NCBI RefSeq assembly: GCF_002561455.1
Contig: NZ_NTUP01000059.1
Location: forward strand, 50,518-114,517
Source of the DNA: Bacillus sp. AFS015802
GTDB taxonomy: Bacteria > Bacillota > Bacilli > Bacillales > Bacillaceae_B
DNA length: 64,000 nucleotides
Direction: 5' to 3'
Shown: positions 1-9,488 of the stretch, one piece after another
Numbering within the stretch: the stretch's first letter is position 1
Layout: every line of letters starts with the position of its first letter
Translations under genes and position numbers: made by a program
Notes under the pieces: model-generated
What the model was told of the DNA's origin: nothing
Seen by the model: only the letters and a program-made list of their open reading frames with translations
Databases searched by the model: none

Positions 1-19
1 AAGGGCCTTTTTACATGAA

Positions 20-751
20 TCAGTCTTTATCATTTTCCTTTAGTTCCTGGACTTTCGTCGGCTGCCATCCTTTGCCGTCGATCCACTGCAAATACACTCT
101 GTAAGGCGTCTTTGTATCTTTGGCCGTCACGGTCGCCATCGACTTCTGGGGACCGCCATTCCCTTCTACCCACCAAACGGTCATGTTGGATTCCGGGATG
201 CCTGTGGCATAAGAGATCGCCTTGATTTTTTCCTGCCAGTCGACAGAGCCTTGTTCATAGGAAGAAACGTGTTCACCTGTTTGCTCGGTACCGATAGGCT
301 TCCAGTCAGGGTGCACCATGTTTTTCTCCACATTGGTTTCGTCACTTTCCTCGACTTTCATCTTACTATCGTCTTCACCGTCTAAAGCGACACTTTCCTT
401 GTTTTCATCAGCGGATTCGTCTTGTTTTTGTTCATCCTCTTTTTTCTTTTGTTCGTCTTCTTTTTTCTTTTCATCGGCTTTATCGTCTTGATCCGTTTTT
501 TCCCCTGAATCGTCCTTATCATCCATGGAAACGGATTTGTCTTCTTTGTTTGCATCTTTATCGCTGCCGGCATCTTTTGTTTCTGAATTCTTCGGAGCGT
601 CAGTCGTCGCCTTTTCGTCTCCCCCGCCGCCGAATACGATGGTGCCTCCGACAACGACAATCAGAAGAAGTACGACTGCAATCATTATGTTTAAAATTTT
701 ATTTGTATTCTTTTTGGATCGTTTATCTAATCGAGATTGGTATTTCGCCAT
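20..751 (-). CDS. yrrS: YrrS-like DUF1510 membrane-anchored protein
   Basis: A 243-residue protein with a short basic N-terminus, one transmembrane helix at about residues 20-42, a long Lys/Glu/Asp-rich linker (about 45-145) and a compact C-terminal domain with WWVEGNGG and YLQWIDGKGW. This is the layout of the YrrS/DUF1510 family, and the position directly downstream of pbpI is the B. subtilis arrangement. The C-terminal domain should face outward, the charged linker spanning the wall side. The molecular role is not established; the pairing with a class B PBP suggests a cell-envelope or sporulation role, which is inference. The start ATG has GGGAGGG 5 bases upstream. Bases 1-12 look like one arm of a terminator cut off by the window edge. 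Confidence 0.85.
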   Translation of the reverse strand: MAKYQSRLDKRSKKNTNKILNIMIAVVLLLIVVVGGTIVFGGGGDEKATTDAPKNSETKDAGSDKDANKEDKSVSMDDKDDSGEKTDQDDKADEKKKEDEQKKKEDEQKQDESADENKESVALDGEDDSKMKVEESDETNVEKNMVHPDWKPIGTEQTGEHVSSYEQGSVDWQEKIKAISYATGIPESNMTVWWVEGNGGPQKSMATVTAKDTKTPYRVYLQWIDGKGWQPTKVQELKENDKD

Positions 752-871
752 ATTGTTCCCTCCCTATTATCCTAAACATTTTAACATGATAAGAGGAAAA
801 GAATAAAGCGAAACATGATCCAACCCATCCATAAAGGGAAAAAGGTCGCAGGACCATTGGACACAACAGTT

Positions 872-2626
872 TTAGTTTTCCAGATGATAGATGGCATCGA
901 CGCTGTCTTTGAAGATCGGGTAGATCCCCCCCTCATCGATTTTCACATCCATGTTGACGGCAACCAGGGCGTATTTGGGGTTTTCAAAGGGAAAGTAGCC
1001 TGCAAACCATTTATTATACAATTCGTTTGCCTTCACTCTTTCGCCCCGGTAATTTCCTGTCTGTGCGGTGCCGGTTTTTCCAGCGATGGCATAAGCAGCG
1101 TTTTGCAGATAGGGTGCCGTTCCTTCAGGTGAGTTCACCACGCCCCTCAGGTACTGCTGAAGCTTCATGGCCGTGAATGGTGTGATTGTTTCTCCTTCGA
1201 TCTTCTGTTTAGGGAAGGTAAACATATTCGTCCCATTTTGATATTGTACGGAAGATACGGCACTCACCTGGAATTTCTCTCCCCCTCTGGCGATGGTCGC
1301 CATCATATTGGCGATTCCGAGCGGGGTGACGCGCACTTCCCTCTGTCCGATCCCCGTTTGGGAAACGTAGTTCGGATCTTTCCTCTCTTCGTCGGATGCG
1401 AAGATCCTTCCTTCACTCACATTAAGCTGTGGAAAGTTTTCATAATGATAGACGTTCCCTTTCCAGGCAATGTCACCGATCAGTCCGATCTTCCCGGCAT
1501 ACTCATCCAGGAGGTGATCATCCTTCTCCGTCAGCTCTTTCGCTAAATCCGCAAATGTCCGGTTACAGCTGACAGCGATACTCGTCTTGATATTGATGTT
1601 TCCGTGTGGCTTTTCGGCCGCTTCCCCGCGGATGTCTTCATCACACGGGAAAAGCCTGCGTTCATCCACGATCCCCTCATCCAATGCTGCTGCCGCAACG
1701 ACGGTCTTAAACACAGAACCAGGGATCAGCGCTTTCAGCATATAATTGGTTGCGCCTCCACTGAATGGGTCACGGCTTTTCATGACAGGTCTTGACACAC
1801 TTGCGACAATTTCGCTTTTTTCAATATCAAGGAGCAGTAATCCCCCCTTTTGAATGTTATACGTATCGGCAACTCCCTCAAGTGCCTGCTGCATCCTGGC
1901 ATCGATGGTCGTTTTTACATTGAGGGGGTAAAAGGGATTGGCAGGGGCGAGGTATTTTACATCTACACCGAATAACGGGCCCCCTCTTGCATCGACATGA
2001 TAGATCAGTCTTGCTTCCTCTTCAGCGACCAGCCACTCATCAAAGCTCTCCTGCAGGCCGGAGACCCCGATTTTCTGATTGGCCCCCTTTACTCTGTCAG
2101 GGTAGCGCTCGTGGAATATTTCTGTATTTTCCCCCGTCACCCCGATTAGCTGTGAGGCTGGCACCTCGCCGCTTTTGAACTTTTTGGCAAGAGCGAACAC
2201 GCCCTGTATTTCAAGGGAATTGATTTCCTTCATCTGTTCTTCCGAAAGCCTTAAGGGTTCTTTCCCGCCGAAGATGATTGGCCCTTTTGCTTCCTCCACC
2301 TTGGTTTGGATCGTTTGCGGGGGAACATGAAGGATATCTGCCACTTTTTCCACCGGCCACTCCATTTGTTTGAGGAACGGAAAGAGGACAAGGACGTTTT
2401 TCTCTGTAAACGTAAGGGGCTCCCCGTTCCGGTCAAGAAACTCCCCCCGGCCTTCATCGATCACCAGTGCTTGCGTCCGTTGAGCGACGCTTTCTTCAAG
2501 AAGATTGATTTTGTGTTTTGAATAGGATTCAGTTTGAAATAATTGCAGCTGCATCAATCTCCCTGAAAGGGCAAGAAGAGCAAGTAATAAGAAGACGCTG
2601 AACAGCCTGATTCGTTTCCGTTTCAT
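872..2626 (-). CDS. pbpI: Class B penicillin-binding protein PbpI (PBP4b)
   Basis: A 584-residue D,D-transpeptidase that cross-links peptidoglycan at the outer membrane face. An N-terminal signal anchor (about residues 8-25) is followed by a PBP-dimer domain and the transpeptidase domain. All three active-site motifs are present: SVFK (S304, K307), SCN (353-355) and KTG (517-519), so it should be catalytically active. In B. subtilis the orthologue PBP4b is sporulation-associated. The start is supported by GAGGTGA 4 bases before the ATG. It lies between greA and yrrS, separated from greA by a strong terminator, so it must have its own promoter; none is convincing by eye. Confidence 0.93.
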   Translation of the reverse strand: MKRKRIRLFSVFLLLALLALSGRLMQLQLFQTESYSKHKINLLEESVAQRTQALVIDEGRGEFLDRNGEPLTFTEKNVLVLFPFLKQMEWPVEKVADILHVPPQTIQTKVEEAKGPIIFGGKEPLRLSEEQMKEINSLEIQGVFALAKKFKSGEVPASQLIGVTGENTEIFHERYPDRVKGANQKIGVSGLQESFDEWLVAEEEARLIYHVDARGGPLFGVDVKYLAPANPFYPLNVKTTIDARMQQALEGVADTYNIQKGGLLLLDIEKSEIVASVSRPVMKSRDPFSGGATNYMLKALIPGSVFKTVVAAAALDEGIVDERRLFPCDEDIRGEAAEKPHGNINIKTSIAVSCNRTFADLAKELTEKDDHLLDEYAGKIGLIGDIAWKGNVYHYENFPQLNVSEGRIFASDEERKDPNYVSQTGIGQREVRVTPLGIANMMATIARGGEKFQVSAVSSVQYQNGTNMFTFPKQKIEGETITPFTAMKLQQYLRGVVNSPEGTAPYLQNAAYAIAGKTGTAQTGNYRGERVKANELYNKWFAGYFPFENPKYALVAVNMDVKIDEGGIYPIFKDSVDAIYHLEN

Positions 2627-2684
2627 TTTGTCACCTCGTCCCCATTGTTGACGAGTTTCATACGAATTAATCTGTTATAGGCAC

Positions 2685-2717
2685 AAAAAAAGAAGGGGCT
2701 CGATTTTGAGCCCCTTC
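2685..2717 (-). terminator. greA rho-independent terminator
   Basis: Perfect 10-bp stem GAAGGGGCTC / GAGCCCCTTC with a 6-base loop, followed on the minus strand by seven T. It lies 8 bases after the greA stop and isolates greA from pbpI. Confidence 0.93.
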
Positions 2718-2725
2718 CAGGGTGA

Positions 2726-3202
2726 TCAGCTTACTTCTACAATTTTGACGCTCATTTCCCCGCCTGGAGTCTGAACGTTCACTTCAGCGCCCACTTTGTG
2801 TCCAAGGAGGCTTTTCGCGATAGGTGAATCATTTGAAATCTTTCCTTCAAATGGATCCGCTTCCGCACTGCCGACGATGGTGTATGTTTCTTTGTCGCCG
2901 TCAGGCAGTTCCACGAATGTCACTTTTTTACCTAATTGTACTGTATCTGAATTCATATCATCTTCTTGGATGATTTTCGCATTGCGAATCATGTTTTCTA
3001 ATGTGGAAATACGACCTTCGACGAATGCTTGTTCATCTTTTGCTGCGTCGTACTCCGAGTTCTCGGATAAATCCCCGAAGCTGCGGGCGATCTTGATGCG
3101 CTCAACGACTTCTTTACGTTTAACCGTTTTCAAATTCTCCAATTCTTTTTCTAACTTTTCTTTACCTTCTGCTGTCATAGGAAATACTTTTTCTGTACTC
3201 AT
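2726..3202 (-). CDS. greA: Transcription elongation factor GreA
   Basis: 158 residues from ATG 3202, chosen because AAAGGAG lies 11 bases upstream and [10 protein letters not shown] is the usual family N-terminus; an upstream in-frame ATG would add 13 residues without a better site. GreA enters the RNA polymerase secondary channel and stimulates cleavage of backtracked RNA. The N-terminal coiled coil carries the acidic tip ([17 protein letters not shown] region) that positions the catalytic magnesium, and the C-terminal FKBP-like domain ends MSVKIVEV. It follows udk and has a plausible promoter of its own. Confidence 0.96.
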   Translation of the reverse strand: MSTEKVFPMTAEGKEKLEKELENLKTVKRKEVVERIKIARSFGDLSENSEYDAAKDEQAFVEGRISTLENMIRNAKIIQEDDMNSDTVQLGKKVTFVELPDGDKETYTIVGSAEADPFEGKISNDSPIAKSLLGHKVGAEVNVQTPGGEMSVKIVEVS

Positions 3203-3243
3203 GACCCTCTTCACTCCTTTTCTATCCAAGAGCTTCCCCATGC

Positions 3244-3272
3244 TCTTTATGTAAATGTGCTGCGTATGTAAA
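3244..3272 (-). promoter_or_regulatory. Putative SigA promoter of greA
   Basis: On the minus strand TTTACA (3267-3272), a 17-base spacer and TAAAGA (3244-3249), about 45 bases before the greA start. Five of six bases match the -35 consensus; the -10 is weaker. Confidence 0.45.
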
Positions 3273-3276
3273 GGGA

Positions 3277-3312
3277 GGGAATGGAGGGAGAATCGCTTCT
3301 CTCTCCATTCCC
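3277..3312 (-). terminator. Stem-loop after udk, possible weak terminator
   Basis: A 15-bp stem with one mismatch (GGGAATGGAG... / ...CTCCATTCCC) and a 6-base loop lies between udk and greA. The downstream minus-strand sequence is TCCCTTTAC, a poor T tract, so it may only attenuate or stabilise udk mRNA. Confidence 0.5.
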
Positions 3313-3375
3313 TGCTTCTTTACAATGTGGGAAAATGGTACAACTCGCCTATATGTCTTTATCTATGCTATCGTA

Positions 3376-4011
3376 TTACAAAAATGACTTTTGTTCAAGA
3401 ATTGTTTGAATTTTTGTTACCATTAAATCGATTGCCACGTGATTATGACCGCCTTCAGGGATGATGACGTCGGCATATCGCTTCGTCGGTTCGATGAATT
3501 GATTATGCATGGGACGGACGACTGTAATGTACTGATCGATCACGGAATCGATGGAACGGCCGCGCTCTTTAATATCCCGAAGCATTCTTCTGATGATGCG
3601 AAGATCGGCGTCTGTATCTACATATAGCTTAATATCCATTAAGTTACGCAATCTTTCATCTTCTAATACTAAAATTCCTTCTAAAATAATCACATCTTTC
3701 GGTTCAACGAGAATCGTATCATCCGAACGGGTGTGCATTTTATAATCATACACCGGCTTATTGACGGGCTGATGATCTAAAAGACCGTGCAGATGCTGAA
3801 TCAACAGATCATTATCAAAGGCTAATGGATGATCATAATTCGTTTTCAGACGTTCCTCAAAAGGTAGATTCGATTGATCTTTATAATAATAATCCTGCTG
3901 CAGCATTAATATCGAATGACCCTGAAATTGCTCATATATGGCTTTGGTGACACTCGTCTTCCCAGAGCCGGATCCTCCTGCTACACCGATCACAACGGGT
4001 TTATGCTTCAT
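3376..4011 (-). CDS. udk: Uridine kinase
   Basis: A 211-residue P-loop kinase that phosphorylates uridine and cytidine to UMP and CMP in pyrimidine salvage. Walker [10 protein letters not shown] lies at residues 12-20; the DYYY substrate-lid motif, NYDHP and the [13 protein letters not shown] segment are family signatures. The length matches B. subtilis Udk. It follows trhP2 by 5 bases and is probably the last gene of the trmR-trhP1-trhP2-udk operon. The ATG follows a purine-rich GGAGAAC site inside the end of trhP2. Confidence 0.96.
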   Translation of the reverse strand: MKHKPVVIGVAGGSGSGKTSVTKAIYEQFQGHSILMLQQDYYYKDQSNLPFEERLKTNYDHPLAFDNDLLIQHLHGLLDHQPVNKPVYDYKMHTRSDDTILVEPKDVIILEGILVLEDERLRNLMDIKLYVDTDADLRIIRRMLRDIKERGRSIDSVIDQYITVVRPMHNQFIEPTKRYADVIIPEGGHNHVAIDLMVTKIQTILEQKSFL

Positions 4012-4016
4012 AAGTA

Positions 4017-5294
4017 TTAGGTGTTCTCCTTTCGCATCATGTTATCAGGATATACTCGCTGATGAACGTTGAATTTCACAATTTGTAACGGGTGACGGGC
4101 CACGTCAAGCTCATTTCCGCGCTCATCCCACATCTTTTCTACCACTTGGGTGAAGTTCGAAATTTCAGGACCGAAGAATTCCACTTCCTGCCCCGTCTTA
4201 AAATGGTTCCGTTGCTGCAAGGTGACCATTTGGGTTTCTTCATCGTAATCCAATACAAGACCGACAAATTCATAATTTGTATTTTTCTTGTTATGGACAC
4301 CGAACATCTGCTCCTTGAATCCCGGTACCCCTTCAAAAAAAGCAGGGGCAGTGTCACGATTCGCGCATTTCTCCAGTTCGTCCAGCCACTCCTTTTGAAT
4401 CTTGAAGTTGTCGGGATCCTTACAATATTCATCGATCACTTTGCGGTACACGCTAACGACAGTGGCTACATAGTGAATGGACTTCATGCGTCCCTCAATC
4501 TTCAAGCTGTCGATCCCGAGTTCAATCATCCTCGGGATGGACTCGACGAGCTTAAGGTCTTTCGGACTCATGGCAAAAGGGGCTTCGCCGCTTTCGAAAA
4601 GGGGATGTTCATTCTCTCCGTCGCTTTCATACAAATCATAATCCCAGCGGCATGATTGACAGCAACCGCCCCGATTCGAGTCGCGGGCCGTCATATGGTT
4701 ACTTAATGTACAGCGTCCTGAGTAGGCAATGCACATCGCCCCATGAATAAAGGTTTCGATTTCAATATCCACTTTTTCTTTCATTTCACGGATTTCGTCG
4801 CCGCTTGCTTCACGGGCCAACACGACACGATCCAGGCCTTCTTCTTTCCAGAATTGGACGGCCTTCCAGTTGGACAAGGACTGCTGGGTACTTAAATGCA
4901 CCTCAACATCCGGAGCGACCCTCCTGCAGGTCTCAATGATGAGGGGATCTGCCACGATGATACCCGCGACTCCCGCTTCCTGAAGCCCGCGCAAGTATTC
5001 CTCTAGCCCATCCATATTCTCATTATGGGCGTAGATGTTCGTGGTTACATAAATCTTTGCACCATATTTCTTCGCAAACTCAACGCCCTCTTTCATATCT
5101 TCCAGGGTGAAGTTACCGGCATTTGAACGCAATCCGTATTCCTGTCCGCCGATATAGACGGCATCTGCCCCATAATGGACGGCAATCTTCAATTTTTCCA
5201 GATTACCGGCAGGTGCCAGTAGCTCAGGTTTCTTCACAATGACACGCTTTCCATCTACCATCTGGGATATAGGGGTTTTCACAACCGTGGTCAT
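4017..5294 (-). CDS. trhP2: tRNA 5-hydroxyuridine synthesis protein, U32 family (TrhP2/YrrO)
   Basis: 425 residues from ATG 5294, which has GGAGGAG 5 bases upstream; the longer frame adds ten unsupported residues. A U32 peptidase-like protein ([18 protein letters not shown]). In B. subtilis TrhP1/TrhP2 are needed for prephenate-dependent 5-hydroxylation of U34 in tRNA, feeding the TrmR methylation that gives 5-methoxyuridine. A cluster of cysteines (HGAMC, SGRC, GGCCQSC, about residues 179-213) fits the iron-sulfur site proposed for this family, and a further CANRD follows near residue 340. It is the third gene of the operon, 38 bases after trhP1. Confidence 0.93.
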   Translation of the reverse strand: MTTVVKTPISQMVDGKRVIVKKPELLAPAGNLEKLKIAVHYGADAVYIGGQEYGLRSNAGNFTLEDMKEGVEFAKKYGAKIYVTTNIYAHNENMDGLEEYLRGLQEAGVAGIIVADPLIIETCRRVAPDVEVHLSTQQSLSNWKAVQFWKEEGLDRVVLAREASGDEIREMKEKVDIEIETFIHGAMCIAYSGRCTLSNHMTARDSNRGGCCQSCRWDYDLYESDGENEHPLFESGEAPFAMSPKDLKLVESIPRMIELGIDSLKIEGRMKSIHYVATVVSVYRKVIDEYCKDPDNFKIQKEWLDELEKCANRDTAPAFFEGVPGFKEQMFGVHNKKNTNYEFVGLVLDYDEETQMVTLQQRNHFKTGQEVEFFGPEISNFTQVVEKMWDERGNELDVARHPLQIVKFNVHQRVYPDNMMRKENT

Positions 5295-5332
5295 CGTAAC
5301 TCCTCCGTTCTGATCAAACATCATTTCATTGA

Positions 5333-6262
5333 TTAATACACCGTTTCTTTAAAGAAGAATCCCGTATCCAGCGGCCGATTTTCCGGCTGCAGCTTCTTCG
5401 CCTCTTCCAGGAAGTCATCTTTCTTCTCCTCATATTGATCTTCGTCTTCTACATATAGATCAATGGCTTTCCGATATAACTTCGTCACTTCAAGTATATA
5501 GTCTGATGATTTCTGTACCCCGTCGATTTTGAATGAATCGATGCCTGCTTCTATCATCTCACCCAATTCATCGACGATGCACATATCATTCGGACTCATG
5601 ATATGGGTCCCATTCTCATCTTCAAAGATCGGATATTTGTTATGTCGTTCCTCATCATGCAGGAACATGTTACGTTGTTCTTGACGGTTTTCAATCTCCA
5701 TCGCCTTGCCTCTATATTCAAAATAATTTCCCAGCAAAGACCGTTTGGACTGGAACATGCATGTCATACCATGCACCTGAACCTCGATTTCAACCTCTGC
5801 ATTCTCTTTCATCTCAACGATCGCATCCATGCTTAATTCACGGGCCAGAACGGCGCGCTTCGCCCCTTTTCTGCCCCAGTAATTGCATGTATACCAATTG
5901 GTTGCCGTGGTTTCGGTATTCCAGTGAAGTTTCATACCTGGAGCCGCATCACGGGCAGCCATCAATACCGCCGGATCACCAAACACGATGGCATCAGCGC
6001 GGGAATCATTAAGAAAGGCAATATATTCATCAAGCTCAGAAATTTTATCATTATGGAAAAGAGCGTTCATGGCCACATACACTTTCTTCCCGTGTTTGTG
6101 AGCAAGCTTGATGGCTTCTGTCACATCTTCTCTTGAAAACTCACCGGCAAGCCTTAAGCCGTATCTTTGTTCACCGATCATGAACGCATCTGCCCCTGCC
6201 AGTGCCAGGGGTTCGATATCGGAAACAGAGACTGGAGTGACGAGTAGTTCTGGTTTTTTCAT
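5333..6262 (-). CDS. trhP1: tRNA 5-hydroxyuridine synthesis protein, U32 family (TrhP1/YrrN)
   Basis: A 309-residue U32-family paralogue of the next gene, lacking its C-terminal extension (about 115 residues shorter). It pairs with TrhP2 in wobble-uridine hydroxylation in B. subtilis. Unlike TrhP2, the segment after the conserved HGMTC has lost the other cysteines (QSKRSLLGN in place of YSGRCTLSN, and no CCQSC). That suggests it is not itself a Fe-S catalytic subunit, and perhaps partners TrhP2; this is inference. The ATG overlaps the trmR stop (ATGA, 6259-6262) and follows GAGGTGAGC, so translational coupling with the methyltransferase is likely. Confidence 0.92.
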   Translation of the reverse strand: MKKPELLVTPVSVSDIEPLALAGADAFMIGEQRYGLRLAGEFSREDVTEAIKLAHKHGKKVYVAMNALFHNDKISELDEYIAFLNDSRADAIVFGDPAVLMAARDAAPGMKLHWNTETTATNWYTCNYWGRKGAKRAVLARELSMDAIVEMKENAEVEIEVQVHGMTCMFQSKRSLLGNYFEYRGKAMEIENRQEQRNMFLHDEERHNKYPIFEDENGTHIMSPNDMCIVDELGEMIEAGIDSFKIDGVQKSSDYILEVTKLYRKAIDLYVEDEDQYEEKKDDFLEEAKKLQPENRPLDTGFFFKETVY

Positions 6263-6906
6263 GAGCGCTCACCTCTTTTTTTACTGATGGCAATTCCGTC
6301 TCCAACGGGTAAAATACTCGTATGAAAATGCTCATGTTTCATGAGCCATTCATTATAATTCCGTAGTTTCTTGACCATGTTCCGGATTCTTTTCTGCTCT
6401 ACTTCTTCTTGAGCGACAAGTCCCTTGAACAGGACATTGTCCGAGTAGACGACCCCTTCCTCCGACAGCATTTCAGAGTAAAGTTCAAAGAATTTAAGGT
6501 ATTGTCCCTTGGCCGCATCGATGAAAATGGCATCAAAAGGACCGTGCTTTGCCACTTCCTCACCGAGTTCAAGGGCATCCCCGAATAAAGGGACGACTCT
6601 CTTACCATCCTCCGTACGGGATAAAAATGTGGTGGCTGCCTCAAATCGCTCTTCATCCCGTTCGAGGGTCACGATGGTGGAGCCGGGCAGGGCCTCCGCC
6701 ATCCTGAGAGCCGAATAACCGATGGCCGTCCCTACTTCCAGGATGCGTTTTGGTTGTTGGATCCTTAACATCCCAAGGAGTGCTTCAATCCCTACAAGTT
6801 CCATGATGGGAACGTTTTGGGCTTCTGCATACTCCTCCATCTCACTAAGTAAGGGGTTGCGTTCCCTCACGATTGATTCTATATAGTGAATTACCTGTTC
6901 GTTCAT
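6259..6906 (-). CDS. trmR: tRNA 5-hydroxyuridine methyltransferase TrmR (YrrM)
   Basis: A 215-residue class I SAM-dependent O-methyltransferase. The glycine-rich SAM loop EVGTAIGYS lies near residues 57-65, the acidic ribose-binding LERDEERF follows, and DAIFIDAAKGQY is the metal/catalytic motif typical of this COMT-like family. B. subtilis TrmR methylates ho5U34 to mo5U34, so this is the last step of the pathway whose earlier steps are encoded by the two downstream genes. It is the first gene of the cluster; the stop overlaps the trhP1 start. GTGAGG precedes the ATG. Confidence 0.93.
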   Translation of the reverse strand: MNEQVIHYIESIVRERNPLLSEMEEYAEAQNVPIMELVGIEALLGMLRIQQPKRILEVGTAIGYSALRMAEALPGSTIVTLERDEERFEAATTFLSRTEDGKRVVPLFGDALELGEEVAKHGPFDAIFIDAAKGQYLKFFELYSEMLSEEGVVYSDNVLFKGLVAQEEVEQKRIRNMVKKLRNYNEWLMKHEHFHTSILPVGDGIAISKKRGERS

Positions 6907-6970
6907 ATATAAGCCTCACGATCATTGTCATAAGTGATTCCGGGCAATGATCCTTTCTGAAGACAACATG

Positions 6971-6997
6971 AAAAGAAGAAAGCCACAATGAGCTTTC
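6971..6997 (-). terminator. Weak terminator-like hairpin between mltG and trmR
   Basis: Minus-strand GAAAGC, 8-base loop, GCTTTC, then TTCTTTT. A short 6-bp stem with a reasonable T tract; it could be the end of the mltG transcript or a leader structure of trmR. Confidence 0.4.
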
Positions 6998-7065
6998 CAC
7001 TTCACACACATCTTCATAAAGATAACGCCCGTCTATAAAAATAACTTGTACTATTTTACCACATA

Positions 7066-7100
7066 GAGAAGAGGAAAGCGAATATTTCTTTCCTCTTCTC
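7066..7100 (-). terminator. Perfect 13-bp hairpin after mltG
   Basis: GAGAAGAGGAAAG pairs perfectly with CTTTCCTCTTCTC across a 9-base loop, 8 bases after the mltG stop. The minus-strand continuation (TATGTGG) has no T tract, so it may act as a 3' stability element and not a classic terminator. Confidence 0.5.
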
Positions 7101-7108
7101 GACGCGCG

Positions 7109-8251
7109 CTATTCTTCTTTGTTGGTAATGTATTTCGCTTTTTTCTCGTTATGTTCTTCCAGTGTCTCAGAGTAATAGACCGAACCGTTGGAAGCAGCAA
7201 GGAAATAATAATACTCGGTATCCTCTGGCTGCAGGGCCGCTTCGATCGATGATACGCCCGCATTCGCAATCGGACCCGGCGGCAATCCCTTCACTTGGTA
7301 CGTGTTATAAGGGGAGTCCACTTCCAGATCTTTGTAGACGGTTTTCGCTTTATGCTTTCCTAATGCATATAGGACCGTCGGATCGGTCTGAAGGGGCATC
7401 CCTTCTTCCATCCGATTATAGAACACACTTGAGATTTTCCCTCTATCCGCTTTTTCCGTCGCTTCTTCCTCGATTAGGGAAGAAAGGGTGAGAAGCTCGT
7501 GAGGAGTATAATCGTTTGCTGCCATGGCTTCCTGGTATTGAGCCAATACTTCATTCGTCTGTGCGATCATCTTCTTTAAAATCGTGTCTAAAGAAGGTTT
7601 CTTTTCATAAAAAGGGTACGTGGCAGGATACAGATACCCTTCCAACGGACGTTTTATATCTTTGTTCAGGATTTCATCTGTGATCAGTTCCGGATATTCC
7701 TCTTTTAATTGCTCGAGCCATTTCTTATCGTTCAATTTGCTTTCAATCTCATCTTTTTTATACGGGGACTTTTCTGCAATGATTTCTGCAATCTGATCTA
7801 ATTGCAGCCCCTCTGGAATGGTAATCTTAAACTCTGCTTTTCTCATGACCTTTCCCGTCTTTAAACTGTTGACAATTTCATTCATTGTCATGGAAGGCGT
7901 CAGATCATAAGAACCTGCCTGGAATCCTGCTTCATTGTTGAATTTCACATAATATTTAAAGATCGTTGAATTCTTGACGATCCCTTTGTCTTCCAGGATC
8001 TTTCCGATACTCGTCACCCCGGACCCTATCGGTATTTCCACTTTCACCGGTTTCGTATCATCCGGATCGACCGGTTTCAGGGCGGAATTCACATACAGGT
8101 AACCACCGATCGCCGTTCCCCCAATGATAATGACAAGACAAAGAATGACAAGACCTACTATTTTTCTAATGACCTTTGCCTCCTCTTGTCTTTCCAGCAA
8201 TTTTTTCATAAGTGTCTCTTTTATCTTTTTCTTTTCTTCCAAATCTTTCAT
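7109..8251 (-). CDS. mltG: Endolytic murein transglycosylase MltG (YceG family)
   Basis: A 380-residue type II membrane protein. A cytoplasmic Lys/Glu-rich head is followed by a transmembrane helix (about residues 33-54), a LysM-like subdomain and the YceG catalytic domain. The catalytic glutamate lies in SSLIEEEA (about residues 260-267), with SVFYNR and LQTDPTV as family motifs. MltG cleaves nascent glycan strands and sets their length. GGGGG lies very close to the ATG (2 bases), so a TTG at codon 4 is a possible alternative start. It stands alone between two hairpins, downstream of the yrzB terminator. Confidence 0.95.
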   Translation of the reverse strand: MKDLEEKKKIKETLMKKLLERQEEAKVIRKIVGLVILCLVIIIGGTAIGGYLYVNSALKPVDPDDTKPVKVEIPIGSGVTSIGKILEDKGIVKNSTIFKYYVKFNNEAGFQAGSYDLTPSMTMNEIVNSLKTGKVMRKAEFKITIPEGLQLDQIAEIIAEKSPYKKDEIESKLNDKKWLEQLKEEYPELITDEILNKDIKRPLEGYLYPATYPFYEKKPSLDTILKKMIAQTNEVLAQYQEAMAANDYTPHELLTLSSLIEEEATEKADRGKISSVFYNRMEEGMPLQTDPTVLYALGKHKAKTVYKDLEVDSPYNTYQVKGLPPGPIANAGVSSIEAALQPEDTEYYYFLAASNGSVYYSETLEEHNEKKAKYITNKEE

Positions 8252-8336
8252 TTCCCCCTTTCGAGCAAAAAAGCGGGCTATCCGTTATGCGTAATTCGAC
8301 ATCATCTTCACTATTATACAATATTTTGCACAAAGA

Positions 8337-8393
8337 GAAACAGGGACCTGCAAAAAGGGTGAATTTTTTGTCCCTTTTTGCGGTCCCTGTTTC
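8337..8393 (-). terminator. yrzB operon terminator, very long stem
   Basis: A stem of more than 20 bp (CAGGGACC.GCAAAAAGGG and its complement, one bulged base) with a T/A-rich loop ends the ireB-ruvX-yrzB transcript, about 20 bases after the yrzB stop. The outer GAAACAGGG / CCCTGTTTC arms are symmetric. Confidence 0.75.
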
Positions 8394-8413
8394 ATATATT
8401 CTATGACGACTGC

Positions 8414-8704
8414 TTATTCAGCGTCTTCTTCTTCGTCAAGGAAAGTGTTTAACATTTCTTCGATCATGTCCCACTCTTCTTCTGTTTCAATCGGCTTCAA
8501 TTCGCCTTCCTGACCTTCGTCACCAGGCATGAATGCAGATGCATGAATTTCGATTTCTTCTTCGTCGTTCTCATCTGCTCCCAGTGGATAGTAAAGGACA
8601 TATGATTTATTGAATTTATCTGATTCAAATGTGAAAAGGACCTCGCATAATTGCTCATTTCCTTGTTCGTCTACTACTGTAATTTGTTTTTCTCCGTGTT
8701 CCAT
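8414..8704 (-). CDS. yrzB: DUF1292 protein YrzB
   Basis: 96 residues from ATG 8704, chosen because GAGGTGA is 7-9 bases upstream (the ATG two codons earlier is too close). A small, very acidic cytosolic protein with the DUF1292 pattern [11 protein letters not shown] ... FTFESD.. KSYVLYYP and an acidic tail (LDEEED). The function is unknown. Its place after ruvX and ireB is conserved across Bacillales, and the three are almost certainly one operon. Confidence 0.9.
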   Translation of the reverse strand: MEHGEKQITVVDEQGNEQLCEVLFTFESDKFNKSYVLYYPLGADENDEEEIEIHASAFMPGDEGQEGELKPIETEEEWDMIEEMLNTFLDEEEDAE

Positions 8705-8718
8705 GAACATTCACCTCA

Positions 8719-9135
8719 TTATTTTTGACTGTCAAGATATCCTTGAAGGATCATCATCGCAGCCATTTTGTCGATCACTTTCTTACGTTTCTTCCTGCTT
8801 ACATCGGCTTCTAAAAGCACTCTCTCAGCAGCCATCGTGCTCAGTCTTTCATCCCAATATTTAATGGGGAGGGATAACTCCTGTTGAATCAATTCTCCAT
8901 AAGCTTTAGACGCTTCCCCACGTGGACCGATCGTGTTATTCATGTTTTTAGGCAATCCCACCACAACGGTATCCACCTGGTATTCTTCGGCAAGTTCCTT
9001 GATTCGATCCATCCGGAACACACCTTGATCTTCGTCGATCTTAATCGTTTCAATTCCTTGAGCTGTCCAGCCAAGCTCGTCGCTGATTGCGACTCCGACT
9101 GTTTTAGAGCCGACGTCTAAACCCATTACACGCAT
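8719..9135 (-). CDS. ruvX: Putative Holliday junction resolvase / pre-16S rRNA nuclease RuvX (YqgF)
   Basis: 138 residues, an RNase H-like fold. The first catalytic Asp lies in [12 protein letters not shown] (residues 5-16), the conserved VVGLPKNMN follows mid-protein and DERLST near residue 100 carries further acidic residues. The family processes the 5' end of 16S rRNA in E. coli and has been proposed as a Holliday junction resolvase. It starts 3 bases after ireB, with GAGGG 7 bases before the ATG. Confidence 0.93.
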   Translation of the reverse strand: MRVMGLDVGSKTVGVAISDELGWTAQGIETIKIDEDQGVFRMDRIKELAEEYQVDTVVVGLPKNMNNTIGPRGEASKAYGELIQQELSLPIKYWDERLSTMAAERVLLEADVSRKKRKKVIDKMAAMMILQGYLDSQK

Positions 9136-9138
9136 CTA

Positions 9139-9405
9139 TTATCCCTCTTTGTGCTGTTTCAAATACGATTTGACTAATTCTTCGATGATTTCATCACGTT
9201 CTAAACGGCGGATGATATTTCTGGCATCCTGATGTCTGGGAATGTAAGCCGGATCTCCAGATAATAAGTATCCCACGATTTGATTGATCGGATTGTACCC
9301 TTTTTCCTGCAGGGCATCATGAACCTGTAAAAGCACTTCTTTCACATCATGTTCGAACGGCTCCTCCGAAAAATCAAACCGCATCGTTTTGTCAAAAGAA
9401 CTCAT
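9139..9405 (-). CDS. yrzL: IreB family regulatory phosphoprotein (YrzL, DUF965)
   Basis: 88 residues from ATG 9405 (GAGAGGTG lies 7-8 bases upstream; a GTG three codons earlier overlaps that site). The N-terminal SSFDKTMRF contains the threonine region that is phosphorylated by the PASTA kinase IreK in Enterococcus faecalis, where IreB restrains cephalosporin resistance. [20 protein letters not shown] and [12 protein letters not shown] are family signatures. It is the first gene of ireB-ruvX-yrzB, after alaS. Confidence 0.93.
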   Translation of the reverse strand: MSSFDKTMRFDFSEEPFEHDVKEVLLQVHDALQEKGYNPINQIVGYLLSGDPAYIPRHQDARNIIRRLERDEIIEELVKSYLKQHKEG

Positions 9406-9488
9406 TTTTAGCACCTCTCTTCAGGCTTGTCTTTTTGACAACCGAATTGTTAATCGTTACCTACATTGTACACCACTTTCACACGGAG

